A stretch of DNA of 64,000 nucleotides from Corynebacterium alimapuense. GTDB lineage: Bacteria > Actinomycetota > Actinomycetes > Mycobacteriales > Mycobacteriaceae. The notes under the pieces are model-generated. The model saw only the letters and a program-made list of their open reading frames with translations. It ran no database searches and had not been told where the DNA came from. This document shows positions 50,876 through 60,934 of this stretch, one piece after another. The stretch spans positions 186,001-250,000 of the forward strand of contig NZ_PTJO01000004.1 in assembly GCF_003716585.1 (NCBI RefSeq). The letters run 5' to 3'. Numbering within the stretch: position 1 is the first letter of the stretch; every line of letters begins with the position of its first letter. The translations under genes were made by a program, and so were the position numbers.

Positions 50876-53800
50876 CTAGCCGGCGTCAGCGTCGGAACGC
50901 TCATCATGGGACAGGTTGATGCCCAGTGAGGATCCAGCAGCGTCCAGCTCATCGTCATCGACGTTGGACAGCTCCATCGGGGTTCCGTCAGTGGAAAGAA
51001 CTTCCACGTTCAGGCACAACGACTGCAGTTCCTTGAGCAAAACCTTGAAGGACTCCGGGATGCCCGGATCCGGGATGTTCTCACCCTTGACGATGGCTTC
51101 GTAGACCTTGACACGACCGACCACGTCATCGGACTTAATGGTCAGCAGTTCCTGCAGGGTGTAGGCGGCGCCATAGGCCTGCATTGCCCAGACCTCCATC
51201 TCACCGAAGCGCTGGCCACCGAACTGGGCCTTACCGCCAAGCGGCTGCTGGGTAATCATGGAGTACGGACCAGTGGAACGGGCGTGAATCTTCTCGTCCA
51301 CCAAGTGGTGGAGCTTGAGCATGTACATGTAACCCACGGAGACTGGGTACGGGAAAGGCTCTCCCGAACGACCGTCGAAAAGCACGGCCTTACCGGTCTC
51401 GTCGACCATGACTTCACCGTCGCGGTTGGGACGAGAGTTGCCCAACAGTTTGGTGAGTTCTTCGTTGGTCGCGCCGTCGAAGACCGGGGTGGCGGTCAGC
51501 GAGTTGGCGGGAACCTCGTAGAGATCCTCCGGCAGCGTCTCAACCAGCGTGGCGTTGCTCGGATCCTGCGGATCCACAGACCAGCCGGCCTTAGCCAGCC
51601 AACCGAGGTGAATCTCGAGCACCTGACCGATGTTCATACGACGAGGGACACCGTGGGTGTTCAGGATGATGTCCACCGGGGTGCCATCGGGCATGAACGG
51701 CATGTCCTCCGGGGGGAGGATCTTGCCGACAACGCCCTTGTTGCCGTGGCGGCCGGCGAGCTTATCGCCGTCCTGGATCTTGCGCTTCTGAGCAACGTAG
51801 ACGCGAATCATCTCGTTGACGCCCGGAGCCAGATCGTCGTCGTCATCGCGAGAGAAGCGACGCACGCCAATGACCTTGCCGTTTTCGCCGTGCGGGACCT
51901 TCATAGAGGTATCGCGGACCTCACGGGCCTTTTCGCCGAAGATGGCGCGCAGGAGGCGCTCCTCAGGAGTCAGCTCGGTTTCGCCCTTCGGGGTGACCTT
52001 GCCGACGAGGATGTCACCAGCGCGGACATCCGCACCGAGGCGGACAATGCCGCGGTCGTCGAGGTCACGCAGCACGTCCTCGGAGACGTTCGGGATTTCC
52101 CGAGTGATCTCCTCAGCGCCCAGCTTGGTATCGCGAGCATCGATCTCGTGCTCCTCGATGTGAATCGAGGTAAGGATGTCATCTTCGACAATGCTCTGGT
52201 TGAGGATGATCGCATCCTCGTAGTTGTGGCCTTCCCACGGCATGAAGGCGACGAGCAGGTTACGCCCGAGCGACATCTCACCATTGTGGGTACCGGGGCC
52301 ATCAGCCAAAACCTGGCCGGCTTCAACGCGGTCGCCGATGTTGACCAGCGGCGTCTGGTTGTAGCAGGTTCCCTGGTTGGTGCGCTCGAACTTGCGCAGC
52401 AAGAAGGTATCGCGCAGGCCTTCATCATCCATGATGGTGACCACGTCTGCGGAGACGTTCTCCACCACGCCAGCCTTCGGTGCGATGACCATGTCACCGG
52501 CATCGTAGGCAGCGCGGCGTTCCATGCCGGTGCCCACGAACGGGGCTTCGGCGCGGACCAACGGCACAGCCTGACGCTGCATGTTCGCGCCCATCAGGGC
52601 ACGGTTAGCATCATCGTGCTCAAGGAAGGGAATCATGGCGGTGGCCACGGAGACCATCTGGCGCGGGGAGACGTCGAGGTACTCGACACCCTTGCCATCA
52701 GTAACGGCGATATCGCCGCCCTTAACGCGGACCTCAATGCGGTCAGAGGTAATCGTTCCGTCGGCCTCGCGGTCAACGGAAGCCTGGGCGATGGTGTAGC
52801 GGTCCTCTTCATCAGCGGTGAGGTAATAGACCTCATCGGTGACCTTGCCATCGACGACCTTCTGGTACGGGGTCTCGATAAAGCCGAAGGCGTTGACGCG
52901 GGCGTAGGAAGCCAAAGAACCGATCAGACCAATGTTCGGGCCCTCAGGAGTCTCAATCGGGCACATACGGCCGTAGTGAGACGGGTGAACGTCGCGGACC
53001 TCAATGCCAGCGCGCTCACGGGAGAGGCCACCCGGGCCCAGTGCGGACAGACGACGCTTGTGGGTAAGACCCGACAGCGAGTTGTTCTGGTCCATGAACT
53101 GGGACAGCTGGGAGGTTCCGAAGAACTCACGGATGGCAGCGGAAACCGGGCGAACGTTGATCAGCGAGGTCGGGGTAATCGACTCAGCATCCTGGGTGGT
53201 CATGCGCTCACGCACGACACGCTCCATGCGGGACAAGCCCACGCGGACCTGGTTCTGAATCAATTCGCCGACGGTACGCAGACGACGGTTGCCGAAGTGG
53301 TCAATATCATCGGTCTGCACCGGGATCTCGAGACCATTCGGGGAGGTCATCGAACGCTCGCCGGTGTGCAAGCGAACGAGGTACTCCAGGGTGGTAGCGA
53401 TGTCCTCTTCAGTCAGAGTCATCAAACCATCGTGGTCACCGCCCAAACCGAGCTTGCGGTTGACCTTGTAACGGCCAACCTTGGCTAGGTCATAGCGCTT
53501 GGCACGGAAGAAAGCGTTGTCGAGCAAAGAACGCGCGAGATCGCGGGTTGGCTGCTCGCCCGGACGCTGCTTGCGGTAGATCTCCAGCAGCGCTTCATCG
53601 GTGTTAGCAACGTTATCGGACTCGAGGGTGGACATCATGATCTCGGAGAAGCCGAAGCGTTCCGTGATCTGTTCAGTAGTCCAACCCAAAGCCTTCAACA
53701 GCACGGTAACTGGCTGGCGACGCTTGCGGTCAATGCGGACACCAACGGTATCGCGCTTGTCGACGTCGAATTCCAGCCACGCACCGCGCGAAGGGATGAC

Positions 53801-54376
53801 CTTAACGGAGTGCAGCGGACGCTCGGTGGACTTATCGATCGATCGATCGAAGTACACGCCTGGGGAGCGAACCAGCTGAGAGACAACGACACGCTCGGTG
53901 CCGTTGACGATAAAAGTGCCCTTAGGCGTCATCATTGGGAAATCACCAATGAAGACGGTCTGAGACTTGATCTCCTGGGTCTCGTTGTTAATAAACTCCG
54001 CAGTGACATAAAGCGGAGCGGAGTAGTTGATGTCCTTGTCTTTGCACTCGTCGATGGTGTTCTTCACATCTTCGAAACGAGGCTCCGACAGGGACAGCGA
54101 CATATTCTCTGAGTAGTCCTGGATCGGGCTAAGCTCGTCGAGAATACCCTCGAGTCCACTAATGACGTGGGCGTCCTGCCCACGCTCCTCCTGCTGGCGG
54201 GCGCGCCACTCGGGCGTACCGATCAGCCAAGCGAAGGAATCACGCTGCAGGTCGAGAAGACCCGGAACTTCGATGGGTTCGGAGATCTTAGCGAAAGAGA
54301 ATCGCTTCGAAGCTCCGGGGATGTCGGCCACTGACTTGGTCTGGCGGGAGACTGCCAAGATGGGTCCTTCCAGCAC
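50876..54376 (-). CDS. rpoB: RNA polymerase beta subunit
   Basis: 1,166 residues from the GTG giving (M)[20 protein letters not shown], the normal corynebacterial start; the frame stays open for 32 more codons upstream but these look non-coding. The rifampicin region reads [24 protein letters not shown] with the usual D, H and S residues, so it looks rifampicin-sensitive. Other marks are [12 protein letters not shown] and [13 protein letters not shown] run of four ATCG units encodes DRSIDKS at about 53,834-53,850. Confidence 0.97.
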   Translation of the reverse strand: MLEGPILAVSRQTKSVADIPGASKRFSFAKISEPIEVPGLLDLQRDSFAWLIGTPEWRARQQEERGQDAHVISGLEGILDELSPIQDYSENMSLSLSEPRFEDVKNTIDECKDKDINYSAPLYVTAEFINNETQEIKSQTVFIGDFPMMTPKGTFIVNGTERVVVSQLVRSPGVYFDRSIDKSTERPLHSVKVIPSRGAWLEFDVDKRDTVGVRIDRKRRQPVTVLLKALGWTTEQITERFGFSEIMMSTLESDNVANTDEALLEIYRKQRPGEQPTRDLARSLLDNAFFRAKRYDLAKVGRYKVNRKLGLGGDHDGLMTLTEEDIATTLEYLVRLHTGERSMTSPNGLEIPVQTDDIDHFGNRRLRTVGELIQNQVRVGLSRMERVVRERMTTQDAESITPTSLINVRPVSAAIREFFGTSQLSQFMDQNNSLSGLTHKRRLSALGPGGLSRERAGIEVRDVHPSHYGRMCPIETPEGPNIGLIGSLASYARVNAFGFIETPYQKVVDGKVTDEVYYLTADEEDRYTIAQASVDREADGTITSDRIEVRVKGGDIAVTDGKGVEYLDVSPRQMVSVATAMIPFLEHDDANRALMGANMQRQAVPLVRAEAPFVGTGMERRAAYDAGDMVIAPKAGVVENVSADVVTIMDDEGLRDTFLLRKFERTNQGTCYNQTPLVNIGDRVEAGQVLADGPGTHNGEMSLGRNLLVAFMPWEGHNYEDAIILNQSIVEDDILTSIHIEEHEIDARDTKLGAEEITREIPNVSEDVLRDLDDRGIVRLGADVRAGDILVGKVTPKGETELTPEERLLRAIFGEKAREVRDTSMKVPHGENGKVIGVRRFSRDDDDDLAPGVNEMIRVYVAQKRKIQDGDKLAGRHGNKGVVGKILPPEDMPFMPDGTPVDIILNTHGVPRRMNIGQVLEIHLGWLAKAGWSVDPQDPSNATLVETLPEDLYEVPANSLTATPVFDGATNEELTKLLGNSRPNRDGEVMVDETGKAVLFDGRSGEPFPYPVSVGYMYMLKLHHLVDEKIHARSTGPYSMITQQPLGGKAQFGGQRFGEMEVWAMQAYGAAYTLQELLTIKSDDVVGRVKVYEAIVKGENIPDPGIPESFKVLLKELQSLCLNVEVLSTDGTPMELSNVDDDELDAAGSSLGINLSHDERSDADAG

Positions 54377-54667
54377 CTCACGCGGGCGGCAGTTGCTCTG
54401 GCATGCAACCGCCGAATCCGCTGGTATATTTAGCATTCGGTCTGCTGTGGAATTTCCATCCCCGGATAGCACAAAATCACCTTGTCAAGTCGACTTTCTC
54501 AAGTCGGATGAACAAGGTTTCTAATGCAGTCAGGGAATAATTCCAGCGCAACGAAACAGCGTATACCAAAAATGGCCTTCTGTAAAGCCCTCGCCAGCAT
54601 TGAGCAAACTCAAATCTGCCAGCGGATTCAGGGCGGGACTCTACCACGAACCCACCCAGGCGCTATC
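54377..54667 (-). promoter_or_regulatory. rpoB promoter and leader region
   Basis: 291 bases between the DUF3068 gene and rpoB. On the minus strand a consensus TTGACA (plus-strand TGTCAA at 54483-54488) could be a -35 box; no well-spaced -10 was assigned. The 8-mer TCAAGTCG occurs twice within about 20 bases beside it. A strong hairpin was not seen. Confidence 0.4.
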
Positions 54668-55657
54668 TCAACGTCGTGACTGCGTTGCCTTCCGATTCGG
54701 TTGGCGCCGATCGAACACACCGAAAGCGCCAGCCATTCCGAGCAATGTCAACATCGCACCAACACTGAACATTACCCAGCGCAAGGTCTCCGATAGGCCT
54801 GGATCCGTAGTTCCTGCGGCTTGAGCCACATGCGCATCGATCTGTTCTTGAGCCATCCGACCTTCGAATAACAGGACCTGCTCGCGCTTTTCCCCATCAG
54901 CCGTAGCGTAATAGTCATCGACGTCCTCGCGGATCTCCACTACCAAGCCGGATGCCTGATCGACGAAGAAATCCCGAGTGGCAGAGTGGAAGAGATAGCC
55001 ACGATCGTCCTCCCCTTCAGCGGTATCAGCAAAGGTGGTGGTGCTATCCCACGACGCATAAAGTAGTGCCACATTGGTCGGTTCGACCTCTTGGCGATAC
55101 CGGTAGACAGTCTGCCCATCCAGTTCAAGTTCCTCAACGAACTCAGCGGGCCTCGTCTCACGCAATGAGGGTTCGAATACCTCATAAGTAGTTTGTTGCG
55201 CCTGTGCCGGGAATTTCAGCCAACTGCCATCGACGCTGACCTCTGTGACTGGGCTAGCCAACTGATCCGTCAGTACTGCCGATGAGGTCAGCTCACCCGA
55301 GAGCCGATCGATGCTAAAGCTCCACACCTCCGCGGAGATCAGCCGGTCCAAGTCAGACTGCTGGCTGTCCCGCATAAAGGTAGAACCCATCCGCAGTGAA
55401 GCCTCTTCGTCACTGGCTGGATCCTGAATGTCCATGTGCAGCTGATGGGAAACGGGCGAGTTGAGCACTCGTCCGTCCGGATCCGTAATCAACCTAGTCT
55501 CTGCTTCATCATCAACCAGGGTCCAGGTCGTCTCTTCTAAATCCAGCGGCATCCGACCATCAGTGTGGATGAATGCCGGTGCCGCGAAACCCGCTGCCAA
55601 CAGCGCGACACCGAGGCCGAGCAACAACAGGGAAAGGAGACGGGACTTTGACAGCAT
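54668..55657 (-). CDS. DUF3068 / PorA-family membrane protein
   Basis: About 329 residues from the ATG giving MLSKSRLLSLLLLGLGVALL; an ATG four codons earlier is possible. One N-terminal membrane segment (about 6-28), a large outside domain and a C-terminal membrane segment (about 294-312, WVMFSVGAMLTLLGMAGAFGVF) followed by a basic tail. The family is actinobacterial and is sometimes called PorA-like, but no porin activity should be assumed. In corynebacteria it commonly lies between rplL and rpoB as here. Confidence 0.8.
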   Translation of the reverse strand: MLSKSRLLSLLLLGLGVALLAAGFAAPAFIHTDGRMPLDLEETTWTLVDDEAETRLITDPDGRVLNSPVSHQLHMDIQDPASDEEASLRMGSTFMRDSQQSDLDRLISAEVWSFSIDRLSGELTSSAVLTDQLASPVTEVSVDGSWLKFPAQAQQTTYEVFEPSLRETRPAEFVEELELDGQTVYRYRQEVEPTNVALLYASWDSTTTFADTAEGEDDRGYLFHSATRDFFVDQASGLVVEIREDVDDYYATADGEKREQVLLFEGRMAQEQIDAHVAQAAGTTDPGLSETLRWVMFSVGAMLTLLGMAGAFGVFDRRQPNRKATQSRR

Positions 55658-55808
55658 GCGAGGAATCATACCCGTCCATCCATCACAGTTGCTTCTTCCA
55701 CTCTCCTATCCCAACGACAACACCCCATTTCCCTGCCACAATGGCTGGGAAATGGGGTGTGTACGAAGGAATTCAAGCCACCTTAAAGCGGCTGTGAATA
55801 CTCTTTTC

Positions 55809-56189
55809 TTACTTGAGGGAAGCCTTGGCGCCAGCTTCTTCAAGCTTAGCCTTGGCAGCCTCAGCGTCTTCCTTGGAAGCGCCTTCGATGATTGCCTTCG
55901 GAGCGGACTCGACGAGCTCCTTGGCCTCCTTCAGGCCCAGGCCGGAGACGAGCTCGCGGACAGCCTTGATGACGCCGATCTTCTTGGCGCCGGCATCCTC
56001 GAGGACGACGTCGAACTCGGTCTGCTCTTCAACAGCGGCCTCAGCGGCGCCACCGGCAGCGGCGACGGCGACGGGAGCAGCAGCGGTAACCTCGAAGACG
56101 TCTTCGAACTCTTTGACGAACTCGGAGAGCTCGATGAGAGTCATCTCCTTGAAGGCCTCGATGAGCTCGTCTTTGGTGAGCTTAGCCAT
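55809..56189 (-). CDS. rplL: 50S ribosomal protein L7/L12
   Basis: 126 residues: N-terminal dimer domain ([26 protein letters not shown]), alanine-rich hinge ([13 protein letters not shown]) and the factor-binding C-terminal domain ([36 protein letters not shown]). Forms the flexible stalk that recruits EF-Tu and EF-G. 79 bases after rplJ. Confidence 0.98.
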   Translation of the reverse strand: MAKLTKDELIEAFKEMTLIELSEFVKEFEDVFEVTAAAPVAVAAAGGAAEAAVEEQTEFDVVLEDAGAKKIGVIKAVRELVSGLGLKEAKELVESAPKAIIEGASKEDAEAAKAKLEEAGAKASLK

Positions 56190-56268
56190 GATGGCTTCCT
56201 TTCTTCGGGTCCTAAAGGACCCAGTAAAACTTGCTGTGTGTAATTAAATGCGCACGGGGTGCGACTTT

Positions 56269-56784
56269 TTAAGCTTCCTTCTTCTCTGCCAGTGCAGCGC
56301 CGAGGCGTGCGACCTGAGAAGCGGGAGCGTTGAACAGGCCTGCGGCCTTTGCCAGATTGCCCTTCATGGCGCCGGCTAGCTTGGCGAGAGTGGTCTCGCG
56401 GTTGTCTAGTTCGGCGATGGCCTTAACCTGGTCGGCAGAAAGAGCCATGCCGTCCATGTAGCCACCCTTGACGAGGAACGCCTTATTATCATCGGCGAAC
56501 TTTTTCATCACCTTCGCAGCATCGACAGCTTCGCCCTTGATGAAGGCGACGGCGGTCGGGCCGGTCAGTTGCTCGTCAAGACCCTCGATGCCCTGTTCAC
56601 GGGCAGCGATCTTGATTAGGGTGTTCTTGGCGACGGAGTACTGGACGTCGAAGCCGAGAGCACCGCGCAGTTCAGAGATCTGCGCAACGGTCAGGCCACG
56701 GTACTCGGTGAGGACGACAGAGGATGCCTCCTCGAACTTGGCCTTGAGCTCTACGAGATCAGCCTGGTTCTTCGCGTTTGCCAT
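56269..56784 (-). CDS. rplJ: 50S ribosomal protein L10
   Basis: 171 residues ([68 protein letters not shown]). Anchors the L12 dimers and, with them, represses its own mRNA through the leader described next. Confidence 0.98.
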   Translation of the reverse strand: MANAKNQADLVELKAKFEEASSVVLTEYRGLTVAQISELRGALGFDVQYSVAKNTLIKIAAREQGIEGLDEQLTGPTAVAFIKGEAVDAAKVMKKFADDNKAFLVKGGYMDGMALSADQVKAIAELDNRETTLAKLAGAMKGNLAKAAGLFNAPASQVARLGAALAEKKEA

Positions 56785-56856
56785 TACTACGCCTCCTTCC
56801 CATTACTTGTCGTGTTGTTCCGCCGGAGCTTTAAAACGTTGACAGGCAACGAAAAA

Positions 56857-56990
56857 GCCCCGTGCAAGAGCACAGGGCGCATCATCCTCGATTAAAAGGT
56901 GGTGGCTCGAAAGTGTCTCCTGCGTGGGTCGTCCCAGTGTCCTGGAAACTTTCAATCCTTAACGGATGACCTACGGTCTTCGGTGAAACT
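56857..56990 (-). ncRNA. L10 leader (autoregulatory 5' RNA of rplJ-rplL) with attenuator
   Basis: On the minus strand the conserved elements of the L10 leader appear in order: CCGAAGACCGTAGGTC (from 56983 down to 56968) and GACCCACGCAGGAGACA (about 56930-56914), then a hairpin GCCCTGTGC/GCACGGGGC (56878-56857, one mismatch) followed by TTTTTCG. L10-L12 binding to such a leader limits its own synthesis; the hairpin with its U-run looks like an attenuating terminator. Confidence 0.75.
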
Positions 56991-57217
56991 TGAGCTCGGC
57001 TTAATTTAAGCCGATCAAACTTCGTGGACTGACATTAGCTGCCGACTGTCCTATCTACCAAATCGCCCTTCGAAACGAGCACAACAGCCCACCCTGTCTG
57101 GAGATATAACGATACCTATATAGGCGATCGCGTCCACGTATCGGACTAGGTGAAGCGCCCAAACGTCATATGAAGATTTTCTGTTAGGTTGGGCGCAAGG
57201 CAAGGAGGTTATCCACT
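56991..57217. promoter_or_regulatory. Divergent promoter region rplJ / treC
   Basis: Holds the rplJ promoter on the minus strand and the treC promoter on the plus strand. GCGCCCAA at 57155-57162 and TTGGGCGC at 57189-57196 form an 8-base inverted repeat before treC, a possible repressor site. CCTATATAGG at about 57,115-57,124 is a palindrome in the AT-rich centre. Confidence 0.5.
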
Positions 57218-58870
57218 ATGTCCTTCCATGACAAAGTGATTTACCAGATTTACCCAAAGTCTTTCCAAGATTCCGATGGCAACGGAGTCGGCGATCTTCG
57301 CGGTGTTATTGACCGCATCCCCTATCTCGCGGAGCTGGGCCCCGACATGGTTTGGCTGAGCCCTTTCTTTGTCTCCCCACAACGAGACAACGGTTACGAT
57401 GTCGCCGACTACCGCGCGGTAGATCCCACGATGGGCACCATCGATGATCTCCAAGAGCTGATCGATGGCTTAGCCGGTCACCGGATCGGGGTGATGTTCG
57501 ACATGGTCTTTAACCACACTTCGACCGAACACGAGTGGTTCCGTCGAGCTTTAGCCGGAGAAGAACGCTTCCGCGACTACTACCTCATCCGACCACCTGC
57601 ACCCGACGGCGGTCTGCCGAATAACTGGGAGTCAAAATTTGGTGGTCCAGCCTGGTCGAAGTTCGGGGACACCGGAGACTATTACCTACATCTATTCGAT
57701 CGCACTCAGGCTGACCTGAACTGGCGCAACCCAGAGGTACGCCAAGAGATGGCCGACATCGTCAACTTCTGGATCGGCCACGGAGTCACTGGCTTTCGCT
57801 TTGATGTCATCAACCTCATCGGCAAGGAAGAACAACTCCGCTCCTCGCCTAAAGACGTTGATCCGCGGGTGATGTACACCGACGGCGAGGACGTCGAAAC
57901 TTATCTGCGAGAACTCCACGACGCATCCTTTGGCCGATTGGCTGAGCGGATCACGGTCGGAGAAATGTCTTCGACCTCGATTCAGGCATGCGCCGGATAT
58001 TCCCATCCTGACAATCAGGAATTGGACATGGTCTTTAGCTTCCACCATCTCAAGGTGGACTACCCTAACGGCCAAAAGTGGGCACTAGCTCCTGTTAAAC
58101 CCGATGCGCTGAAGCTAAAGCTCCACGAGTGGGCTGAGGGGATGCAGACCGGTGGCGGCTGGAACGCGTTGTTCCTCAATAACCACGATCAGCCCCGTTC
58201 GGTTTGCCGATTCGGTGATCCGGCTGGTTATCGCGCTGAATCCGCAACCATGCTGGCTACTATCACTCACCTGTTGCGTGGCACCCCGTTTATCTACATG
58301 GGGGAAGAAATTGGCATGACTGATCCGGAGTATGACTCGATCACCGACTATGCCGATATTGAAGCTCTCAACGCTTATGACGAACTAATCCGTTCTGGGC
58401 ATTCAGCGGCAGAGGCCTTCCGGATCGTTTCGGCCAGGGCCAGAGACAATGCCCGCACACCGATGCAATGGGACAGCTCCCCTGGCGCAGGCTTCACCAC
58501 AGGAAATGCCTGGTTGTCACCCACCAATCAGGATCGAATCAACGTAGCCACCGAGTTGTCCTCGGGTCGGATCTTCCGTCACTATCAGCGGCTCATTCGA
58601 CTTCGGCATGAGATACCTGACATCTCTGCGGGCTCCTATCGTGCATGGGCATTAGAGCATCCCAGTGTCTATGCCTACCTGCGCGATGACGTCTTCGTGG
58701 CAGGCAATCTCACTTCCGAGACCACCACTCTCCAGATTCCAGAGGAGTTCGACCATGGTGAGTATTTGATCAACAACTATCCGGGGCCTAACTATCCCCC
58801 CACCTCTGCGTCCCTGACTCTGCGACCTTATGAGGCACTGGCGCTGTCCAAAGGAGAAACCACATCATGA
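57218..58870 (+). CDS. treC: Trehalose-6-phosphate hydrolase (GH13)
   Basis: 550 residues with GGAGG before the ATG. Cuts trehalose-6-phosphate to glucose and glucose-6-phosphate. The GH13 catalytic residues are seen: nucleophile Asp196 (GFRFDVINLI), acid/base Glu249 (VGEMSST) and Asp324 (NNHDQPR). YTDGEDVETYL and ELDMVFSFHHLKVDYPNG are typical for TreC rather than for other alpha-glucosidases. It overlaps the PTS gene by ATGA, so uptake and cleavage are coupled. An oligo-1,6-glucosidase is the alternative. Confidence 0.85.
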   Translation: MSFHDKVIYQIYPKSFQDSDGNGVGDLRGVIDRIPYLAELGPDMVWLSPFFVSPQRDNGYDVADYRAVDPTMGTIDDLQELIDGLAGHRIGVMFDMVFNHTSTEHEWFRRALAGEERFRDYYLIRPPAPDGGLPNNWESKFGGPAWSKFGDTGDYYLHLFDRTQADLNWRNPEVRQEMADIVNFWIGHGVTGFRFDVINLIGKEEQLRSSPKDVDPRVMYTDGEDVETYLRELHDASFGRLAERITVGEMSSTSIQACAGYSHPDNQELDMVFSFHHLKVDYPNGQKWALAPVKPDALKLKLHEWAEGMQTGGGWNALFLNNHDQPRSVCRFGDPAGYRAESATMLATITHLLRGTPFIYMGEEIGMTDPEYDSITDYADIEALNAYDELIRSGHSAAEAFRIVSARARDNARTPMQWDSSPGAGFTTGNAWLSPTNQDRINVATELSSGRIFRHYQRLIRLRHEIPDISAGSYRAWALEHPSVYAYLRDDVFVAGNLTSETTTLQIPEEFDHGEYLINNYPGPNYPPTSASLTLRPYEALALSKGETTS

Positions 58871-60924
58871 CTAGTACTCCAGCTCTCACGGTGCTGGCGC
58901 CCATTGCCGGCACCGTTATCCCCATCGAAGAGGTTCCAGACCCAGTCTTTGCACGTAAGACGATGGGTGAGGGCTTCGGCATTTTAGATACTCCCGGCGG
59001 GGAGGTCGTCTCCCCAGTCACGGGCAAAGTAGTCATGGTGGCCAAAACGGGCCATGCTATCGGGTTCAAGACCGAAGAAGGATTGCAATTTCTCCTCCAC
59101 CTCGGGATTGACACCGTAGAGCTTGAGGGCGCACCCTTCGAGATCAACGTAGCCAAAGGTGACTTGGTCACTGCTGGTGATCGCATCGCCACCATGGATA
59201 TTGCAGCGATCCTTGAGGCGGGAAAATCCACTGCCACCGTGGTGATCGTAACCAACACCAAAAAGAAACTTGATCATCTTGACGTAGACGAGGGAGCAGC
59301 CGCACTAGGAGCCGAAGTAGCTCGGGCTTACCCCCTAGTGGCTGATCCAGCAGCGGCCCCCGCAGCCTCCCCGGAGTCGGCAAGCAAGGCCGAAGGCGAT
59401 TCGACCGTCGCTGTTGTGCAGGAAACGGAAGTAGCCTCCCAGCGGCCCACAGATTTAAGCGGATTTGATGCCTTGGCGTGGGAGATTATCGATGGCATCG
59501 GTGGTGCCAGCAACGTCCGCAGCGTTACCCACTGCATTACCCGCGTGCGCTTCTATCTCAAAGATGAATCCAAAGCTCAGGATGACTATGTCGCTGACCT
59601 TGAAGGGGTTATCGACGTGGTCAAGGCTGGTGGTCAGTACCAAGTAGTCATCGGCGCAGATGTTGAGGACGTCTACGAAGCGGTCAGCAACCAGCTTGGG
59701 GGCGGAGTCGAAGACGATGATCCCGGCGAGGCAAGAGAAAAGCCCACCACTGCCTTCGGCTGGGTGAAATATGGTTTCTCCGAGCTCATCGGTGTCATTA
59801 CCGGATCGATGATTCCAGTCATCGGTCTTTTGGCTGCGTCCGGCATCATCAAGGGAATCCTGTCGCTGCTGCTGACCTTCGATGTCATCACCGACACTTC
59901 AGATACCTTCCAGATCATCAATGCCATGAGCGATGCGGTGTTCTTCTTCTTGCCGATCTTCGTCGGTTTCACCGCTGCCAAACGCCTCGGCGCAGATCCG
60001 ATTATTGTCGCGATTATCGGCGGCGTACTGGTTTATCCCACACTGGTGGAAATGTCCGCCACTGAGGGAACTTCCTCAATCATGGGTATGTCACTCAACA
60101 GTGAATTCTTCGGAATTCCCCTCCATATGCCCAGCTACAGCTACTCGATTTTCCCGATCATCGTCGCCGCGTGGCTAGCCAGCCGAATTGAGCCTTGGCT
60201 CAAACGGGTCATCCCCAATATGGTCCGAATGATCTTCCTACCACTGGCTGAGGTCGTCATCGTCTCGCTTGCGATCCTGCTGGTACTTGGACCAATCGTC
60301 ATGTTCGTTTCCACCGGCATCGCTTCGTTGATTCAGGGACTCTACGACCTTTCCCCGACTATTTCCGGCACGGTTATCGGTGGCCTTTACCAATCTCTGG
60401 TGATCTTCGGCCTGCACTGGGCGGTCATCCCGCTGGTGGCTCAGGATATCGCCGCCTCCGGCAACTCCTATCTCAACGCCATTATCTCCGCGACGATGGT
60501 CGCCCAGGGTGGCGCGGTGCTCGCAGTATTCGTCAAAACCAGAATCGAAAAGGTCAAGACCCTCTCCGGTCCGGCCGCTATTTCCGCTTTCTGTGGCATC
60601 ACCGAACCGGCTATGTATGGTGTGAACCTCAAATATGGTCGCGTGTTCATCATGGCCTCGATCGGTGGCGCACTAGGCGGGCTTTTGACCGGACTACTGA
60701 ACGTCAATATGTGGGGGTTCACCGGTTCTTTGATCGGCTTTACCTCCTTCGTTAACCCAGAGGGGCTCGATTCCAGCTTCTGGGGATTCCTCATCGCTTC
60801 CTCGGTGTCCCTCGGTGTGGCCTTCACCCTCACGTGGTTCTTCGGCTTCAAAGATTCAGATGTTGAGACTGTCCGCGAGGTCAAGAAGGTCCGACTAGGT
60901 AGCCGTGAACCGGCACAGAAGTAG
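58867..60924 (+). CDS. PTS EIIABC, trehalose/beta-glucoside family, with N-terminal EIIA
   Basis: 685 residues. The order is A-B-C: EIIA at about 1-155 with phosphorylated His78 (LLHLGIDTVEL), a 35-residue proline and alanine linker, EIIB at about 195-280 with Cys223 (THCITRVRFYL), then EIIC with about ten membrane segments (295-665; GITEPAMYGVNLKYGR). Well-known members of the family end with EIIA or lack it, so the order is notable. It takes up and phosphorylates a disaccharide, most likely trehalose given treC next to it. No regulator gene is seen nearby. Confidence 0.85.
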   Translation: MTSTPALTVLAPIAGTVIPIEEVPDPVFARKTMGEGFGILDTPGGEVVSPVTGKVVMVAKTGHAIGFKTEEGLQFLLHLGIDTVELEGAPFEINVAKGDLVTAGDRIATMDIAAILEAGKSTATVVIVTNTKKKLDHLDVDEGAAALGAEVARAYPLVADPAAAPAASPESASKAEGDSTVAVVQETEVASQRPTDLSGFDALAWEIIDGIGGASNVRSVTHCITRVRFYLKDESKAQDDYVADLEGVIDVVKAGGQYQVVIGADVEDVYEAVSNQLGGGVEDDDPGEAREKPTTAFGWVKYGFSELIGVITGSMIPVIGLLAASGIIKGILSLLLTFDVITDTSDTFQIINAMSDAVFFFLPIFVGFTAAKRLGADPIIVAIIGGVLVYPTLVEMSATEGTSSIMGMSLNSEFFGIPLHMPSYSYSIFPIIVAAWLASRIEPWLKRVIPNMVRMIFLPLAEVVIVSLAILLVLGPIVMFVSTGIASLIQGLYDLSPTISGTVIGGLYQSLVIFGLHWAVIPLVAQDIAASGNSYLNAIISATMVAQGGAVLAVFVKTRIEKVKTLSGPAAISAFCGITEPAMYGVNLKYGRVFIMASIGGALGGLLTGLLNVNMWGFTGSLIGFTSFVNPEGLDSSFWGFLIASSVSLGVAFTLTWFFGFKDSDVETVREVKKVRLGSREPAQK

Positions 60925-60934
60925 TCTTTTCGCT

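Noticed and set aside
51284-53488. 734-codon open frame on the plus strand opposite rpoB
   Set aside because: Antisense shadow of a GC-rich conserved gene; low-complexity hydrophobic and charged mix, no ribosome binding site, no family resemblance.
53834-53850. Four tandem ATCG units in rpoB
   Set aside because: They encode conserved residues (DRSIDKS) of the protein; a short repeat inside an essential gene, not a variable repeat locus.
54377-54472. In-frame extension of rpoB by 32 codons
   Set aside because: The conserved protein begins at [13 protein letters not shown]; the upstream residues do not resemble RpoB and overlap the promoter region.
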